DNA of 64,000 nt from Urophycis tenuis (Eukaryota; Chordata; Actinopteri; Gadiformes; Phycidae), in contig JAXIVH010000049.1 of the NCBI GenBank assembly GCA_036785325.1, positions 1,706,146-1,770,145 on the forward strand, written 5' to 3'. The translations under genes and the position numbers were made by a program. A model generated the notes under the pieces. The model ran no database searches. It saw only the letters and a list, made by a program, of their open reading frames with translations, and had not been told where the DNA came from. Shown piece after piece: positions 40,996-51,892 of this stretch. Numbering within the stretch: the stretch's first letter is position 1; every line of letters begins with the position of its first letter.

Positions 40996-42480
40996 TTGTG
41001 TGAGAAGCCTGTCAAAAGCCTTGGCCGCTGGTACAGCGCAGAGCTCAAAGACTCAAAGCAGTTAGAGCAACTCAAGCAAGATACCATCAATGGCCTCAAG
41101 CAGATCAACAGCACAGCTCTGCCTGGAAAGCTGAAACTGTGGTGTTTTCAGTTTGGGCTGCTGCCCCGTCTCATGTGGCCAATTTCCATCTATGAGGTCA
41201 CTCTATCCCATGCCAATCGGCTGGAGAGACTGGTGAATGTGCAAGTGAGGAAGTGGCTTGGACTGCCGAGATGCCTTAGCAGCATAGGCTTGTATGGCAA
41301 TGGAGCCCTCTCCCTACCAATCTCAAGCCTGGTGGAGGAGTACAAATGTGCCAAGTCAAGGCTGGAGATGACTCTCACTGAATCCTGTGATCCATTCGTC
41401 AGAGGTGCTGCTCCAACCCTAGCAACGGGGAGGAAATGGAAGCCATCTGCAGCAGTTGCGGTGGCAAAGACCGCCCTCAGACACCGGGATATAGTGGGAC
41501 ATGTCCAACATGGCAGAGGTGGCCTTGGTTTGGAAGCAACAACAACCACCTGGCAAAAGGCTACTCCAGCTGAACGACGGCACATGGTGGTGGAGGAAGT
41601 GCGCCACCAGGAGGAAGCAGCCAGGTGTGCCACAGCAGTCTCCCAAGCTCAGCAAGGCCGCTGGATGAAGTGGGAAGGCATGGAGGGGAGGAAAATCACA
41701 TGGAGCGATCTGTGGAGCATGGAGTCCAATAGGCTAACCTTCATCATTAGAGCCACTTATGATGTCCTGCCCTCTCCAACCAACCTACATGTCTGGTATG
41801 GAGAGGACCCAGCCTGTCTCCAGAGTGCAGCCCCGGCAACCCTCAAACACATCTTGGTGGGTTGCAAGACCACCCTAACGCAGGGAAGATACACCTGGCG
41901 CCACAACCAGGTGTTGGCTGCCGGACTGGAGAACAGGAGGGTAACCACCAATGCCATGTCTCAAAACGCCCAGACTACAATCCCACGGAAAACAACTTTC
42001 ATTCGGGAAGGGGAGAAAAGAGGGACCAAGTCATCTCCTCCGGATCCAGGCCCAGTGAACACAGCCCGGGATTGGGAAATGCGTGTGGACCTCAACCAGA
42101 GACTCACCTTCCCACCCGAAATTGCAGCGACCAACCTGCGCCCAGACCTGGTCCTCTGGTCCAAATCCTGCCGGCGTGTCTTCATCGTTGAGCTGACCGT
42201 CCCATGGGAAGATGCCATCGATGAGGCATTTCAATGGAAGAGACTGCGATATGCCAACCTAGCAGCTGAAGCAGAGGGGCGAGGCTGGAACGTGAAGGTG
42301 TGGCCAGTGGAGGTCGGCTGTAGAGGCTTTGTAGCCAGGTCCACCACAAGGCTCCTGAAGGAAGTAGGGATCAGAGGGCAGGCCCAACGGAAGGCAATTA
42401 AAGAACTTGCCACTGCAGCAGAACGGAGCAGTCACTGGCTGTGGCTGAAACGTAAGGATGCAATATGGGCTGCCAAGTGA
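40996..42480 (+). CDS. RLE-type LINE ORF, C-terminal half (zinc knuckle and restriction-like endonuclease)
   Basis: A 494-codon uninterrupted frame resembling the C-terminal half of R2/NeSL-like non-LTR retrotransposon proteins. The N-terminus (KSLGRWYSAELKDS, then LPGKLKLWCFQFGLLPRLMW) follows the RT thumb region. Near residue 275 a degenerate zinc knuckle appears (CLQSAAPATLKHILVGC). RPDLVLWSK followed by VFIVELTVPWE near residues 384-405 has the PD...E order of a restriction-like endonuclease. EVGCRGFVA and SSHWLWLKRKD close the protein. The RT catalytic part is missing, so the copy is 5'-truncated and cannot move alone. Downstream 42481-42690 matches a 3' UTR of the same family (AACCTCTGCAGAGGGTGTCT). 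Clade assignment is from motif memory. Confidence 0.75.
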   Translation: MCEKPVKSLGRWYSAELKDSKQLEQLKQDTINGLKQINSTALPGKLKLWCFQFGLLPRLMWPISIYEVTLSHANRLERLVNVQVRKWLGLPRCLSSIGLYGNGALSLPISSLVEEYKCAKSRLEMTLTESCDPFVRGAAPTLATGRKWKPSAAVAVAKTALRHRDIVGHVQHGRGGLGLEATTTTWQKATPAERRHMVVEEVRHQEEAARCATAVSQAQQGRWMKWEGMEGRKITWSDLWSMESNRLTFIIRATYDVLPSPTNLHVWYGEDPACLQSAAPATLKHILVGCKTTLTQGRYTWRHNQVLAAGLENRRVTTNAMSQNAQTTIPRKTTFIREGEKRGTKSSPPDPGPVNTARDWEMRVDLNQRLTFPPEIAATNLRPDLVLWSKSCRRVFIVELTVPWEDAIDEAFQWKRLRYANLAAEAEGRGWNVKVWPVEVGCRGFVARSTTRLLKEVGIRGQAQRKAIKELATAAERSSHWLWLKRKDAIWAAK

Positions 42481-42739
42481 CCGCGTGGTGCCACCGTGCA
42501 CCACACACCCGGGGCTGATCATCCTGTGGTGGGCCAACCTCTGCAGAGGGTGTCTTGTTATAAGTGGCCGAAACACCCACTGATGTTTGGGGCAAATGAC
42601 TGATGATGTGGCGTGCTTGTGGCACCACGTGATCACTGCCAAATCTCACCCCACCCAAGAGGATATCTCCAACGACGTTCAATTGATGTGCTGAATATTA
42701 GGGATATTTAACAACTTGTCCTATTAAGAAGTCAGTATT

Positions 42740-43247
42740 AATTGAATGAAGTCCTTTCCTGTTAACGTAACTGAATTCGTTGTGTGATGGTGCTTTTATC
42801 TTGATGTGTGTGCAATCTATGGCTCCAATTATATTTGCGAATCCGATGATGGCGTTGAATTGTTATTTAATTTCAGCTTGTTGCTGTCTGTATGGGAACT
42901 GAATGTAAAGTGGCGCTAGAGAAATGATTGCATCCAACACTGCTGGCATGATTCTACTCAGTGTCGGCTGTGAAATGCCGCATATGTCTTCAATCTCACG
43001 TTGAAATGTCCCGGTGGCCAAAAATCCCAGTGTGAACAGGAGCTGGATGTGCAATGGGATGGCTTTGGTTCATTTGGTCTCTCCATTGTAAATCCCGGCA
43101 TAAATCCACAAGTATATTTTTGGGGAATCAGTACCTGCTGAGAAGCCACTCTGTGCTCTGACTGAGCAATTCCACACGCTCTTTAAAAACGCGCTCCCTG
43201 CAGAGCGCAGGGTTCTCTAAATCTTCCAAAGGTGCAAGATGCGCCAT
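42740..43247 (-). pseudogene. HARBI1-like (PIF/Harbinger) transposase remnant
   Basis: ATG at 43247 starts MAHLAPLEDLENPALCRERV; a stop follows after about 40 codons. The next frame has FATGTFQREIEDICGISQPT-like sequence (LATGTFQREIEDICGISQ) and LSRIMPAVLDAIISLAP, the helix-turn-helix region. IIGAIDCTHIKIKAPS carries the first catalytic aspartate, and NRKD marks the break. The other catalytic residues are gone. It lies in the element bounded at 40597 and 43648. Confidence 0.85.
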
Positions 43248-43464
43248 CGTCCTTATTTCAAGTTGTCTTTTCAGGTTATCCTGTCACAGCTGTCTTTTAT
43301 AGCTTGTCATACCAATTATTCAAAAATGTCTGCTAACTTACTAATTGAGAATTGTTATTAAACAGGGGATGTGTGACGTTTGTGATTGCTGAACACTGCA
43401 ACTCTTAATGGGTTCTCTTAGTAGTTTCAATATTCTACCACTAGATTGTGTGTGTACGCATGGT

Positions 43465-43512
43465 CAGACAGACATACTTTATTGATCCCTGAGGGAAATT
43501 GCATATTGGTCA
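43465..43512 (-). repeat. LINE 3' tail with short (CAGA)n
   Basis: CAGACAGACATACTTTATTG then ATCCCTGAGGGAAATTGC, the reverse of 20990-21063, nested in the Harbinger element. Confidence 0.75.
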
Positions 43513-44029
43513 GGGTTGTGCTTAAATGTACGCACGTTCCTAAGCACAAGTACAAGTTGATAAATTCCATATTTTGCGTGGGAATGTTTGTACGCACTCA
43601 TTATGCCCAAATCTGTGCGTACGCACGGTTGATAAATGAGGCCCCAGGTCTTTGAACTTTTGTTGTACGAGCGTTTGGTGGTGACAGAGGACAATCCATT
43701 AGCATTGATCATTTCCCCAATGCTTACAAAGAAAAGTAAGGTGTTCTCTTTACACAAGTAAAAACGTAACAACTTACATCTTGTGTCTTTCACGATTACG
43801 TCCTGGCTGGCATTGGTTATGATTGTTGTAATCTATTGCAGCAAGCAGGGTCTGTGTTTTGTCGACAAATGGTGTATACGACATGTGCTTTGTCGCATAC
43901 ATCAGAAATATGGTTCTGAAAACTTTGTTGGTCTGATGTGGTCGTGTGTGGTTTGATGGGAAGGAGACAATGAGAATAACCCTGCTGTTAGAAGCATTTG
44001 TTTTTAGTACACAAATGCTTGAATACATA

Positions 44030-44400
44030 CACTGCCCGGCCAAAGAAGTCGCCAGGATTAAACTAAGCAAATAAGGGGTGCAGCAGTTGGTCAGGTCTAG
44101 CTTCAGCAACATTATGTGTTCAAAGAATAAGGTCTGCTGACTACTAGAACATTTTGAATGACAAGGTTATTAAATCAAAGGATTATTTCTTCCCTGATGG
44201 CACAGGCATATTCCAAGATCACCATGCCAGGATTCATCGGACACACATTGAGAGGTTAGTGAAAGAGTCCAGACCTTAACCCTATTGAGAATCTCTCTCC
44301 CATCATCAATACAATCCTGTATTGATGATGAAAGCGTCAGACCACTGTTTAACACATCCCTACGATTCTCAATGGGGTTAAGGTCTGGACTCTGTGGTCA
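44030..44400 (+). pseudogene. Tc1/mariner-like transposase relic, folded back
   Basis: TACACTGCCCGGCCAAAGAAGTCGCC at about 44028 resembles a Tc1-type terminus. 44198-44270 reads DGTGIFQDHHARIHRT and later the SRP/NPIENL region, typical of Tc1-like C-terminal transposase, with gaps and stops. 44262-44291 and 44364-44391 are inverted copies of the same transposase stretch (GTCCAGACCTTAACCC), so the relic is partly duplicated in inverted orientation. A 13-bp perfect hairpin (CATCATCAATACA) lies between them. Confidence 0.75.
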
Positions 44401-44469
44401 ATTCAGGTGTGCAAATTATGTTTCATGTTGAACCATTTTTTTTCAAAATGTGAGTCGGGTGTTTTGGGA

Positions 44470-45160
44470 GTACTAAAGTCGGTCTACTTTGGTCATGGCT
44501 GTTTGGTGGTGGATTCCCTGTTGAGCAGCAGCTGATACGCAACTTGGTTGGCCGTGGTGGTATACTGTTGCTGTGTTGGTGTTGATGGGTCATTGCTGAT
44601 TATTCAGATGAGGCTCCATGCCTTTTTGCAGTTTTTTGCCATATCAGTTGTCTCCAGTACAGTTTGCCATTTCCGCTGACAGCATTCAGATAGGGAGGTC
44701 ATGAGTCTTTCACCTATTTGGATGGTGCTTTCAGCAAAGGGGTCAGATTCGTAGAGCTCTTGGTATTGCTCATATAGTATGCTGCTTGGAGCATCAAAGC
44801 TGGGGATGTATTGGGTGTGGCAGCCTCTTGGGACGTTCTTCCGGGCTGCCTGGTGCACTGGCTTGGTGAAGATTTGATAGTTTTTGGGGTCCGCTGGAAG
44901 GTGGGAGATCTTCCCTTCAAGATCTTCTCAGAAGCCAGGCCAGTTCACTTTCCCAAAGTTGAATCTTCTCCGGAAAGGGACTGTGGCTGGGGTAACTGCA
45001 GCATTGACTGTAAGGCCAATGGGGCGGTGTTGAGTTTTTGGCAGTGGCTTCAGTACCAGCTTCTTGCTCGATCCAGAGATGGTATTGCTGACAAACACAA
45101 TATCAGGGTTGTAGCTGGCTTTCCATCGGCAGCTATTAAATGTCTTAGGTTTTTTCACCC
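44470..45160 (-). pseudogene. LINE fragment (endonuclease end and linker)
   Basis: Minus-strand reading gives WKASYNPDIVFVSNTI, PLPKTQHRPIGLTVNA (the end of an APE-type endonuclease), then VPRGCHTQYIPSFD, RKWQTVLETTDMAKNCKKAW and decayed downstream sequence. This is the linker between endonuclease and RT of a fish LINE. A stop near 44928 and decay below 44600 make it inactive. It abuts a different LINE on the other strand at 45176. Confidence 0.65.
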
Positions 45161-45175
45161 CTTGCGGAGTTCATG

Positions 45176-46200
45176 ATCATTAAGTGCCGGCCTTTTTATC
45201 TGCCGAGGAAGTTTTCTGCCATCCTGCTAGTGGCTGTTTACATCCCTCCCAGCAGCAACAATAATGATAGAGACAAGGCACTGAGTGAACTGTACAGCCC
45301 CATCAGTGACCAGCAAACAGTCCTCCCCGATGGATTTCTCATTGTAGCTGGTGATTTCAACCACGCCAACCTCAAGTCAGTGTTTCCTCATGTGTACCAA
45401 CACAAAGACTTTCCTACACAAGGAAATAACACTCTGTACCTGGTCTACACCACACTGCAAGGAGCATAAAAAGCCTGACTCCTCCCCCACCTCGGCGCTT
45501 CAGACCACACCGCGGTTATGCTAATGCCAGCATACAGGCCTAAGGTCAGAGTCACCAGACCGGTCCAGAAGGAGGTACGGGTGTGGCCAGAGGGTGCTTC
45601 TTCAGCACTACAGGACTGCTTTAACACCACAGACTGGGACATGTTTAAGCAGGCAGCCACCTACAACCAACACTCCAACATTCAGGAGTATTCGGACACT
45701 GATACTGCCTACATCAGCAAATGCATTGATGATGTCACAGACACCAAGACCATCACATTACAGGCCAACCAGAAACCATGGCTGATCGGGGAAGTCCATG
45801 GTTTACTGAGAGCCCGGAATGCTGCTTTCAGAGCAGGTGATGAGGCTGGCCTGAGATCAGCGAGAGCCAACCTGATCCAGGGCATCAGGCTAGCGAAGAG
45901 GCAGTACAGTAGCAGGATATCTAAATACTTCACTGACAACAGAGACACTAGGAGCCTGTGGCAGGGGATACAGACCATCACAGACTATAAACCCCGACCA
46001 CAGTCCTGTTACAGCGACATCACTCTGCTGAACAACCTCAACAACTTCTTTGGACGGTTTGAAGTTGATAACAGCACTCCTGCACAGAAGTCACCCCCCC
46101 CTGCAGATGACCAGTTGTTCTCTCCAGCCAGTGTGAGGAGATCCCTCTCCAGGATCAACGCTCGCAAGGCTGCAGGGCTTGACAACGTTCCCGGTTGTGT
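45176..46200 (+). pseudogene. SSAFNTI-type LINE fragment (endonuclease to RT start)
   Basis: CRPFYLPRKFSAILLVAVYI, then GDFNHANLKSV (endonuclease GDFN), a stop or shift near 45470, SDHTAVMLMPAYRPK, and a 234-codon segment from 45518 ending RINARKAAGLDNVPG, the RT entry motif. It is truncated at both ends. The family is the same type as the RT relic at 1120-1350. Several splice- and stop-type defects rule out function. Confidence 0.8.
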
Positions 46201-47581
46201 GCTGAAGTTCGAATATGACTAGACTGTGGGCGTAATGGATTCATGTGTTTGGTGGGTGACTTGGCCGCACAGCAGATTTCCAGTAATTTCCGGTAAGTGC
46301 ACCATTTGGAACAACACTAACAGCTGAAAATCTGTGTGTGTACTACGTTTAAGTGTAGTCATGAAGTATGGATATGACTTTGTGCAAGTGTACCTTGAGA
46401 CCACCTAAGAATTGATGCTGGTTTAAAGGCAAAGGGTAGTAACAGCAAATATTGGTTTGATTTACATTTTTCTTTTGTTCGCTCACTTAGCATTTGGTAA
46501 ATTGATCAAAGTAAATAATTATATATATTTTTGACAACATTCTTAGTTTACAGCATTTTTTCACACCTGCTTTAAAAAAAATATATATCTGAAAGCAGTG
46601 TTTTGAGGAGTGCTAGTCAGAGCTATGTGATCACTTTCAGGCACGATGACTGATCAGACAGCACCCTGTGGCCTCAGTACCATAGAACATGCAATTCTGA
46701 AAACTGTACCAGTCGACTTCTGAGCCTGTTGCAGCCCTGTTAGGTTCTATGGTTCACTCTCACTTCTTGGAAAGGGTCCAAATCTTGCTTTTCGAAAATC
46801 AAGCTCAATAAAAACTTTTGGCTCCAAAAAGCGATTTGAGTTTTTGGAAGTGCTTTCATCCACTTGCCATTGGACAAAAACCATGTCTGCAATACAATTG
46901 TGTCGTCAGTTCACATTTCAATCACATTTATCTTTTAAATTGAAGTTTAAAATTCAATTCAATTAAAGTTGACGTTTTTAACAATAAGCATGGGTATTGT
47001 TTACAACAAAAAAAAAATTGTTTTGTTCCAAGGAAAATAATGAGCATGAAAATCATTTACAGATTGAAATCACCTGCGGTTTCTTTATTGCTGTGACATT
47101 GCACAAAATAAACAACTGTTACCGAAGGAATGTATGAGCATTTGGTTACGTAACCACCAACCGACACCACTGACATGACTGCAGTTAGCATTTATATGAA
47201 CAGTAATGCCACAATGGAGTATAATACACTAAGATTTTCAGACCAAGATTACACACATTTTGGAAATAAAGTGCAATGTTGGATAAACTACAATAATATT
47301 CAGAATTGATTAAAGGAATGTTTATAATAATATTTTCTTCCAACACAGTTATGGTTAGTTTCTAAAGTAAAAAAAAGCTTGGATGGTAAGTCTGGATGCC
47401 TTTTGCCTATCTGGATTGGTTTTTAAGGTGCAGCGAAATCAAATCACAAACAAGAGGTACCTTCACGCAACACATCAGTGAAAGTAATCAAATGCATTAC
47501 ATTGAATATAATACATTTACATTGAATATATTGAAAAAATATGGTAGCAGAATTGCTCCAAAAGCCAGACATCATAGTATT

Positions 47582-47588
<7 letters not shown>
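46201..47588. other. AT-rich intergenic DNA
   Basis: No coding or repeat signal that I can support beyond short A/T runs. Confidence 0.5.

Positions 47589-47642
<54 letters not shown>
47589..47642. repeat. (GA)n microsatellite
   Basis: About 27 GA units. Confidence 0.97.
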
Positions 47643-47648
<6 letters not shown>

Positions 47649-49025
47649 GAGTGATACACACTCTCACACTCTTTCTCTGTGATTCCAATTGAAGGTAATA
47701 AGGACATGTTAGTAGCGATAGTGGTGAGTGTGTATAAATACAAATAGAAACAAGTTTTAAGAAACGATTACAGAGCTCTTACAAAGGGATAACAAAAATC
47801 AGTAACAGTGTAAACACAAACATTCTTGTACAAGAACATTGGCACAAAGTAACAGCAATTACAGAAAGAGGGATAATCTGGGTACGCATTTGTACCCAGG
47901 TGGTTTTCTGAAAATCTTAATAAGGCTTTTCATATTAAACATCTCCTACCAAATAAAACAAAAAATGGTATTCTGTTGGCACTGGTGACCCTCTGATACC
48001 TTGTCAAATACCAAATCACTTTATTTTTTACAAGCAAAGGAATAAATTAGTGAATAAGACATGGACTTCTCGATAGGACAACAAGCGAAAGAACCCCACA
48101 GTGGACAGAATATTGGACTGAACCTCTGAATCACTGCAGCTCCTCAAAGGCCTCAACAACTGCAACTGTCCTGTTCACAACAGAGGGTGTCCAATCACAG
48201 GCCTTCAGCCAGCTGCATCGTGTTCCATTGTACTGAACTAGAATAGTGAATTACACCATTTCTACAATCCACAATTCCTACTCTGCTGAAGCTCCAGAAA
48301 GAAAATAAGCATGGACTTGTGTGTTAACTGTAGTCCCTATGAAAATGGAAAAAGCCAAGTAACTACATCAAACATGTTCCTGGGTTCCTGAAATACAAAT
48401 TTATCAACAATCAACACATCGAACAAATTTAATATATTATTACAGATGCCTGGTAGGATACAGGACACAAATGATCAATATAGAAAATGGGTAGTTTACA
48501 GTACAGCAGACAGCTATCCCTTATTGTATCTGTTGAGAAAAACCTACAATTACATGGAGGAAAGAGGCTTTTATCCTCACACAATGGACAGGTGGGCTAA
48601 GAAACAGAAAGGCCTGAATCATACAGCTTGGATTAGGATTCTAAATGATACATGCTTCTCCATGCCCAAATTAGGGAGAGGTGAGGATCTAAATTATACT
48701 TCTAAATTTCTGTGGTCATTTTACTGTTGTAGTGAGGTCTGAAGACCACCTGAAGTTGGTTTGCTTTAAATCCGGAGGTGAGCAGGAAGAGGCTATGTGC
48801 ATGCAGGAACACGTGTACTGGACACTGTTCTTCAAGGACTAATATATCAAAGCCCAATAGGAGATGGTCATGCATGAACTTACAGTGACCATGAATATGC
48901 AATCTGGCAAAAATGCATCCATTGGTCTCCCTTTTCTCATGGCCAAATTCCCAGTCTCAAACACTGCTTCAGAAGCGTACACATACTCTTAGTAAGTTAT
49001 TCATTGACCCCACACAAGCAGCCCC
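47643..49025 (-). other. Probable SNX19 3' UTR and downstream DNA
   Basis: No clear domain. A 98-codon plus-strand ORF at 48446-48742 has no recognised family. If the exon at 49026-49149 is correct, this is its 3' UTR side. Confidence 0.4.
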
Positions 49026-49149
49026 TCACACCACTGGTTCCTCTGTGATCTTGGAGAGGCTCTGCAGAAGAATCTGCTGGAAGTCCTCCTCTGGAATGTC
49101 AGGAAACAGGAACTCCAGGATAAGGTCCAAAATGCAGTAGACCAGGTGT
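49026..49149 (-). CDS. snx19: Terminal coding exon, probably SNX19 (Nexin_C end)
   Basis: Minus-strand exon with a good acceptor (GTGTTTGTGGCCTTGCAG) that reads HLVYCILDLILEFLFPDIPE, then EDFQQILLQSLSKITEEPVV and a TGA at 49026-49028. LVYCxLDLxLEFLFP is the typical end of the Nexin_C domain of SNX13/14/19-type sorting nexins, which act in endosomal membrane trafficking. SNX19 follows ADAMTS15 on the minus strand in human, so synteny points to SNX19. It is too short to appear as a free ORF. No further exon was found to the right; the intron appears to have been filled by mobile elements. Confidence 0.65.
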
Positions 49150-49473
49150 CTGCAAGGCCACAAACACATTTAAACATAGCCACATAGCCAACATAGCTTA
49201 AAGTGCTGCTGGGCAATCGTCCTTGGGTGAAACTGTATAAGAATTAAATAAAGATATAATTTTATTGATTGTAATGACCCTCAATTAGGGGACTGTTCAT
49301 GGTTTAATTCAGAAACATTGTGATATAGGTTAACCGCATAGATATATACAGTATATATCCAATCGTTATCATGATCGTGATTTTACTATATTATCATGGT
49401 AATACATCATCCCACCCTATATATTAACATGCAATGTAGATGTACAAAACAAAATGTAGTACTTTAAAAATTG

Positions 49474-49803
49474 CTAAAATTGCTCAAATATATATTGTAA
49501 ATCACAAACCAGCAACTGAGGGGCACTCAAAGTGCCCCTCAGAGCCATGGACACTCCCTGCCTGTACAGTAAGAGTGGCAGGAAGGGAACTTCTGTCATG
49601 GTCATAGTCCTTGCCCCTGTCAGTAGCACCTTCCACACATGCATGGCAACCCTGATCTTATCATATGTGAGAAAGCAAATGTCTGAATCAGTTGGACCAG
49701 ACATTAAATTGATTTTCGTAGTAAAATGTCTGAGTACAAAGTCTATGTAATGTCCGATTGAGCCCATGTGTAAATACAGAAGGTCATTGGCTGGAGAGTT
49801 CAC
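49474..49803 (-). other. Unassigned 109-codon ORF
   Basis: Reads MNSPANDLLYLHMGSIGHYI and later DKIRVAMHVWKVLLTGARTM and FLPLLLYRQGVSMALRG. The composition looks protein-like, but I recognise no family and it does not continue the Nexin_C domain. It may be a transposon remnant or chance. Confidence 0.25.
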
Positions 49804-51040
49804 AGTGGCTACATCCTGTTGTACATATTGTACCTACTCCTGTATGGAAGGTTGCAGGAAATGAAAACAAAGAAAAGAAAAAGATTTAACAGCGAGCGTT
49901 AATGACCATTCTATCATGTGACAAAACAGGAAGAATACAAACATGTTGGAATCAACGGAAATGATATACACTTATATCAACACAAAACACCTCATCATTA
50001 GGGATGGCTCAATAGTGTCAGCCGCCATCTTCAATATGCTGTATGTCATGTCCTGAATTGATTTGAATTGAATTGGTCCCCAAAAGAAGCTACCTAAAGC
50101 ATATGCTAGGGGGCCATGACAAATAGGGGGCCATGTGGCCTACATATAATACATTACATACATCTCATTCATACTACAAAATAGTGGTAGATCTCAGATC
50201 AGTTCACAGTTACAAAATATGATAGTTATTTCTTGAGGTTGAAGGATGGTGATTGACATACACATACACGGTGAGAAAATAAAATAAAAGTAGATATCAC
50301 AAAGACAAGCTTAGCAATTGTTTCTTGAGGTTATGTTTAAAGGTGAAAATAGAGCTTGAGGTTTTCAAACTTTCATCAAGCCCGTTCCAGATCTGTGGTC
50401 CCCGGCACACTATACTCATGCCAGTGCGTTTTAATCTCTGTTGTTTCCCTATGATGATGTGCATGTTTCTGATATAGTGGGTGTGCTGGGGATAACAGAT
50501 CGGGACAAGCTCACATAGTCTACTATTCAGGCCAGAGACAACCTGATACATAGTGCAAGCATTGTGAAAGATGTTATATTCAGTGAGTCTTAAAAGACCA
50601 AAGCAACCAAAAATAGGACGGGTTGGGACATTGAAATCAGACCATGATATAGCGCAAATGATTTTTTTTTTGGAGAATTTCTAGTTTTTTTTAGATGGCG
50701 GGGGTAAGTGTTACACCATATTACATTGCAGTAGTTTAAGTGAGGTTCAAAGAGTTTTGTATAGAATAAGTAGTGTTGAGTGAGGAAGCAGGTGTCTTAG
50801 CTTAAAAAACAGACCAACATAGTTTGATAGTTGTTTCACAAGGTGGTCAATATGGTATTTAAAGTTTAGGCAATCATCTATGAGAACCCCCAATAATTTA
50901 GTCGTCTTCACTCTCTTTAGCTCCTCTCCATTAATTTTGATCTGAAAGTTTAGGTCCTCGATGTTATGTTGTTTTTTATTTGGACAAAATACTATGTAGT
51001 TAGTTTTACTTATATTCAGGGATAGTTTGTTTGCTTTGAA

Positions 51041-51892
51041 TCAGTGATCCACATTCTGAAGCTCTTTGTTGAGCTGTTCTTGAAGTTCAGATTTATTTTT
51101 GTGAGATAAGAACAGGTTTGTGTCGTTGGCAAAAATTACTTTGAGGAGGGTCTTTGACAAATTTTCCAGATCATTTATGTAGATAATGAAGAGGAGCGGA
51201 CCCAATATGGAACCTTGTGGGACCCCATATTTGATGTGTTTGTATTGTGATGTCTGTTGCTGCATAGTTACATATTGCTGCCTCTGGTGCAGATAGCTCT
51301 TGAACCAGTTCAGTGATTGACCTCTAATTCTGTAATGGTGCAATTTATGCAGTAGAATGGTGAAATCGATAGTATCAAAAGCCTTTGAAAGGTCTAGGAA
51401 TACACCGATACCATATTCCCCCTTGTCAATGGCATCATTGGTCTTTTCAATAAGATCAAGAATCGCCATGCTGGTGGTATGCTTTTTCCTGAAGCCATAC
51501 TGTGATGGGCTGAGTATATTCAATTTATCGAGGTACTTATTAAGTCAATTGTAGACCACCCTTTCCAATATTTTGGAAAGTGTGGGTAGGATGGATATGG
51601 GACGATAATTTGTTGTGTCATTTTTATGACCAGATTTGAAAATTGGGATTATTTTTGCAATTTTTGTCATTTTGGGAACGATTCCTGTGAGCAGTGAAAG
51701 ATTAATACAGTGTGCAAGTGGTTCGATGATTTCCTTGGCAATACTTTTTAGTATTTTGCTGCTAATCTCATCCTCTCCAGAAGAGTTAGAACTCTTCAGG
51801 GCCATTATGATATTGTATAGTTCAATGCCGTCTGTAGTAGAGGTGCACAGCAACCTCACTATCTGTATCTGTTTCTGTATCTGTTCAACCAA
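51041..51892 (-). pseudogene. RT domain of the inactive LINE
   Basis: Two frames (51892-51545 and 51523-51041) cover RT motifs 1 to 5. A stop near 51530 separates them. Motif A is LDLSKAFDTID (aspartates present), motif B is GVPQGSILGP, and motif C reads VIFANDTNLF, replacing one catalytic aspartate by asparagine. The enzyme could not polymerise even without the stop. Confidence 0.85.

Larger units (their letters stand above)
40597..43648 (-). mobile_element. PIF/Harbinger element split by a LINE insertion
   Basis: CCTGGGGCCTCAT at 40597-40609 is exactly complemented by ATGAGGCCCCAGG at 43636-43648, with subterminal GTACGCAC motifs. The minus strand carries a decayed HARBI1-type transposase at 42740-43247. 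About 1.7 kb of an RLE-type LINE (about 40985-42690) sits inside, and a LINE tail lies at 43465-43512. Confidence 0.85.

Noticed and set aside
40996..42480. 494-codon ORF as a host gene
   Set aside because: Motifs match RLE-type LINE C-termini, it lies within a transposon, and a LINE-like 3' UTR follows.
48446..48742. 98-codon plus-strand ORF as a gene
   Set aside because: No recognised domain, no clear splice signals, AT-rich context. Could be chance; not supported.
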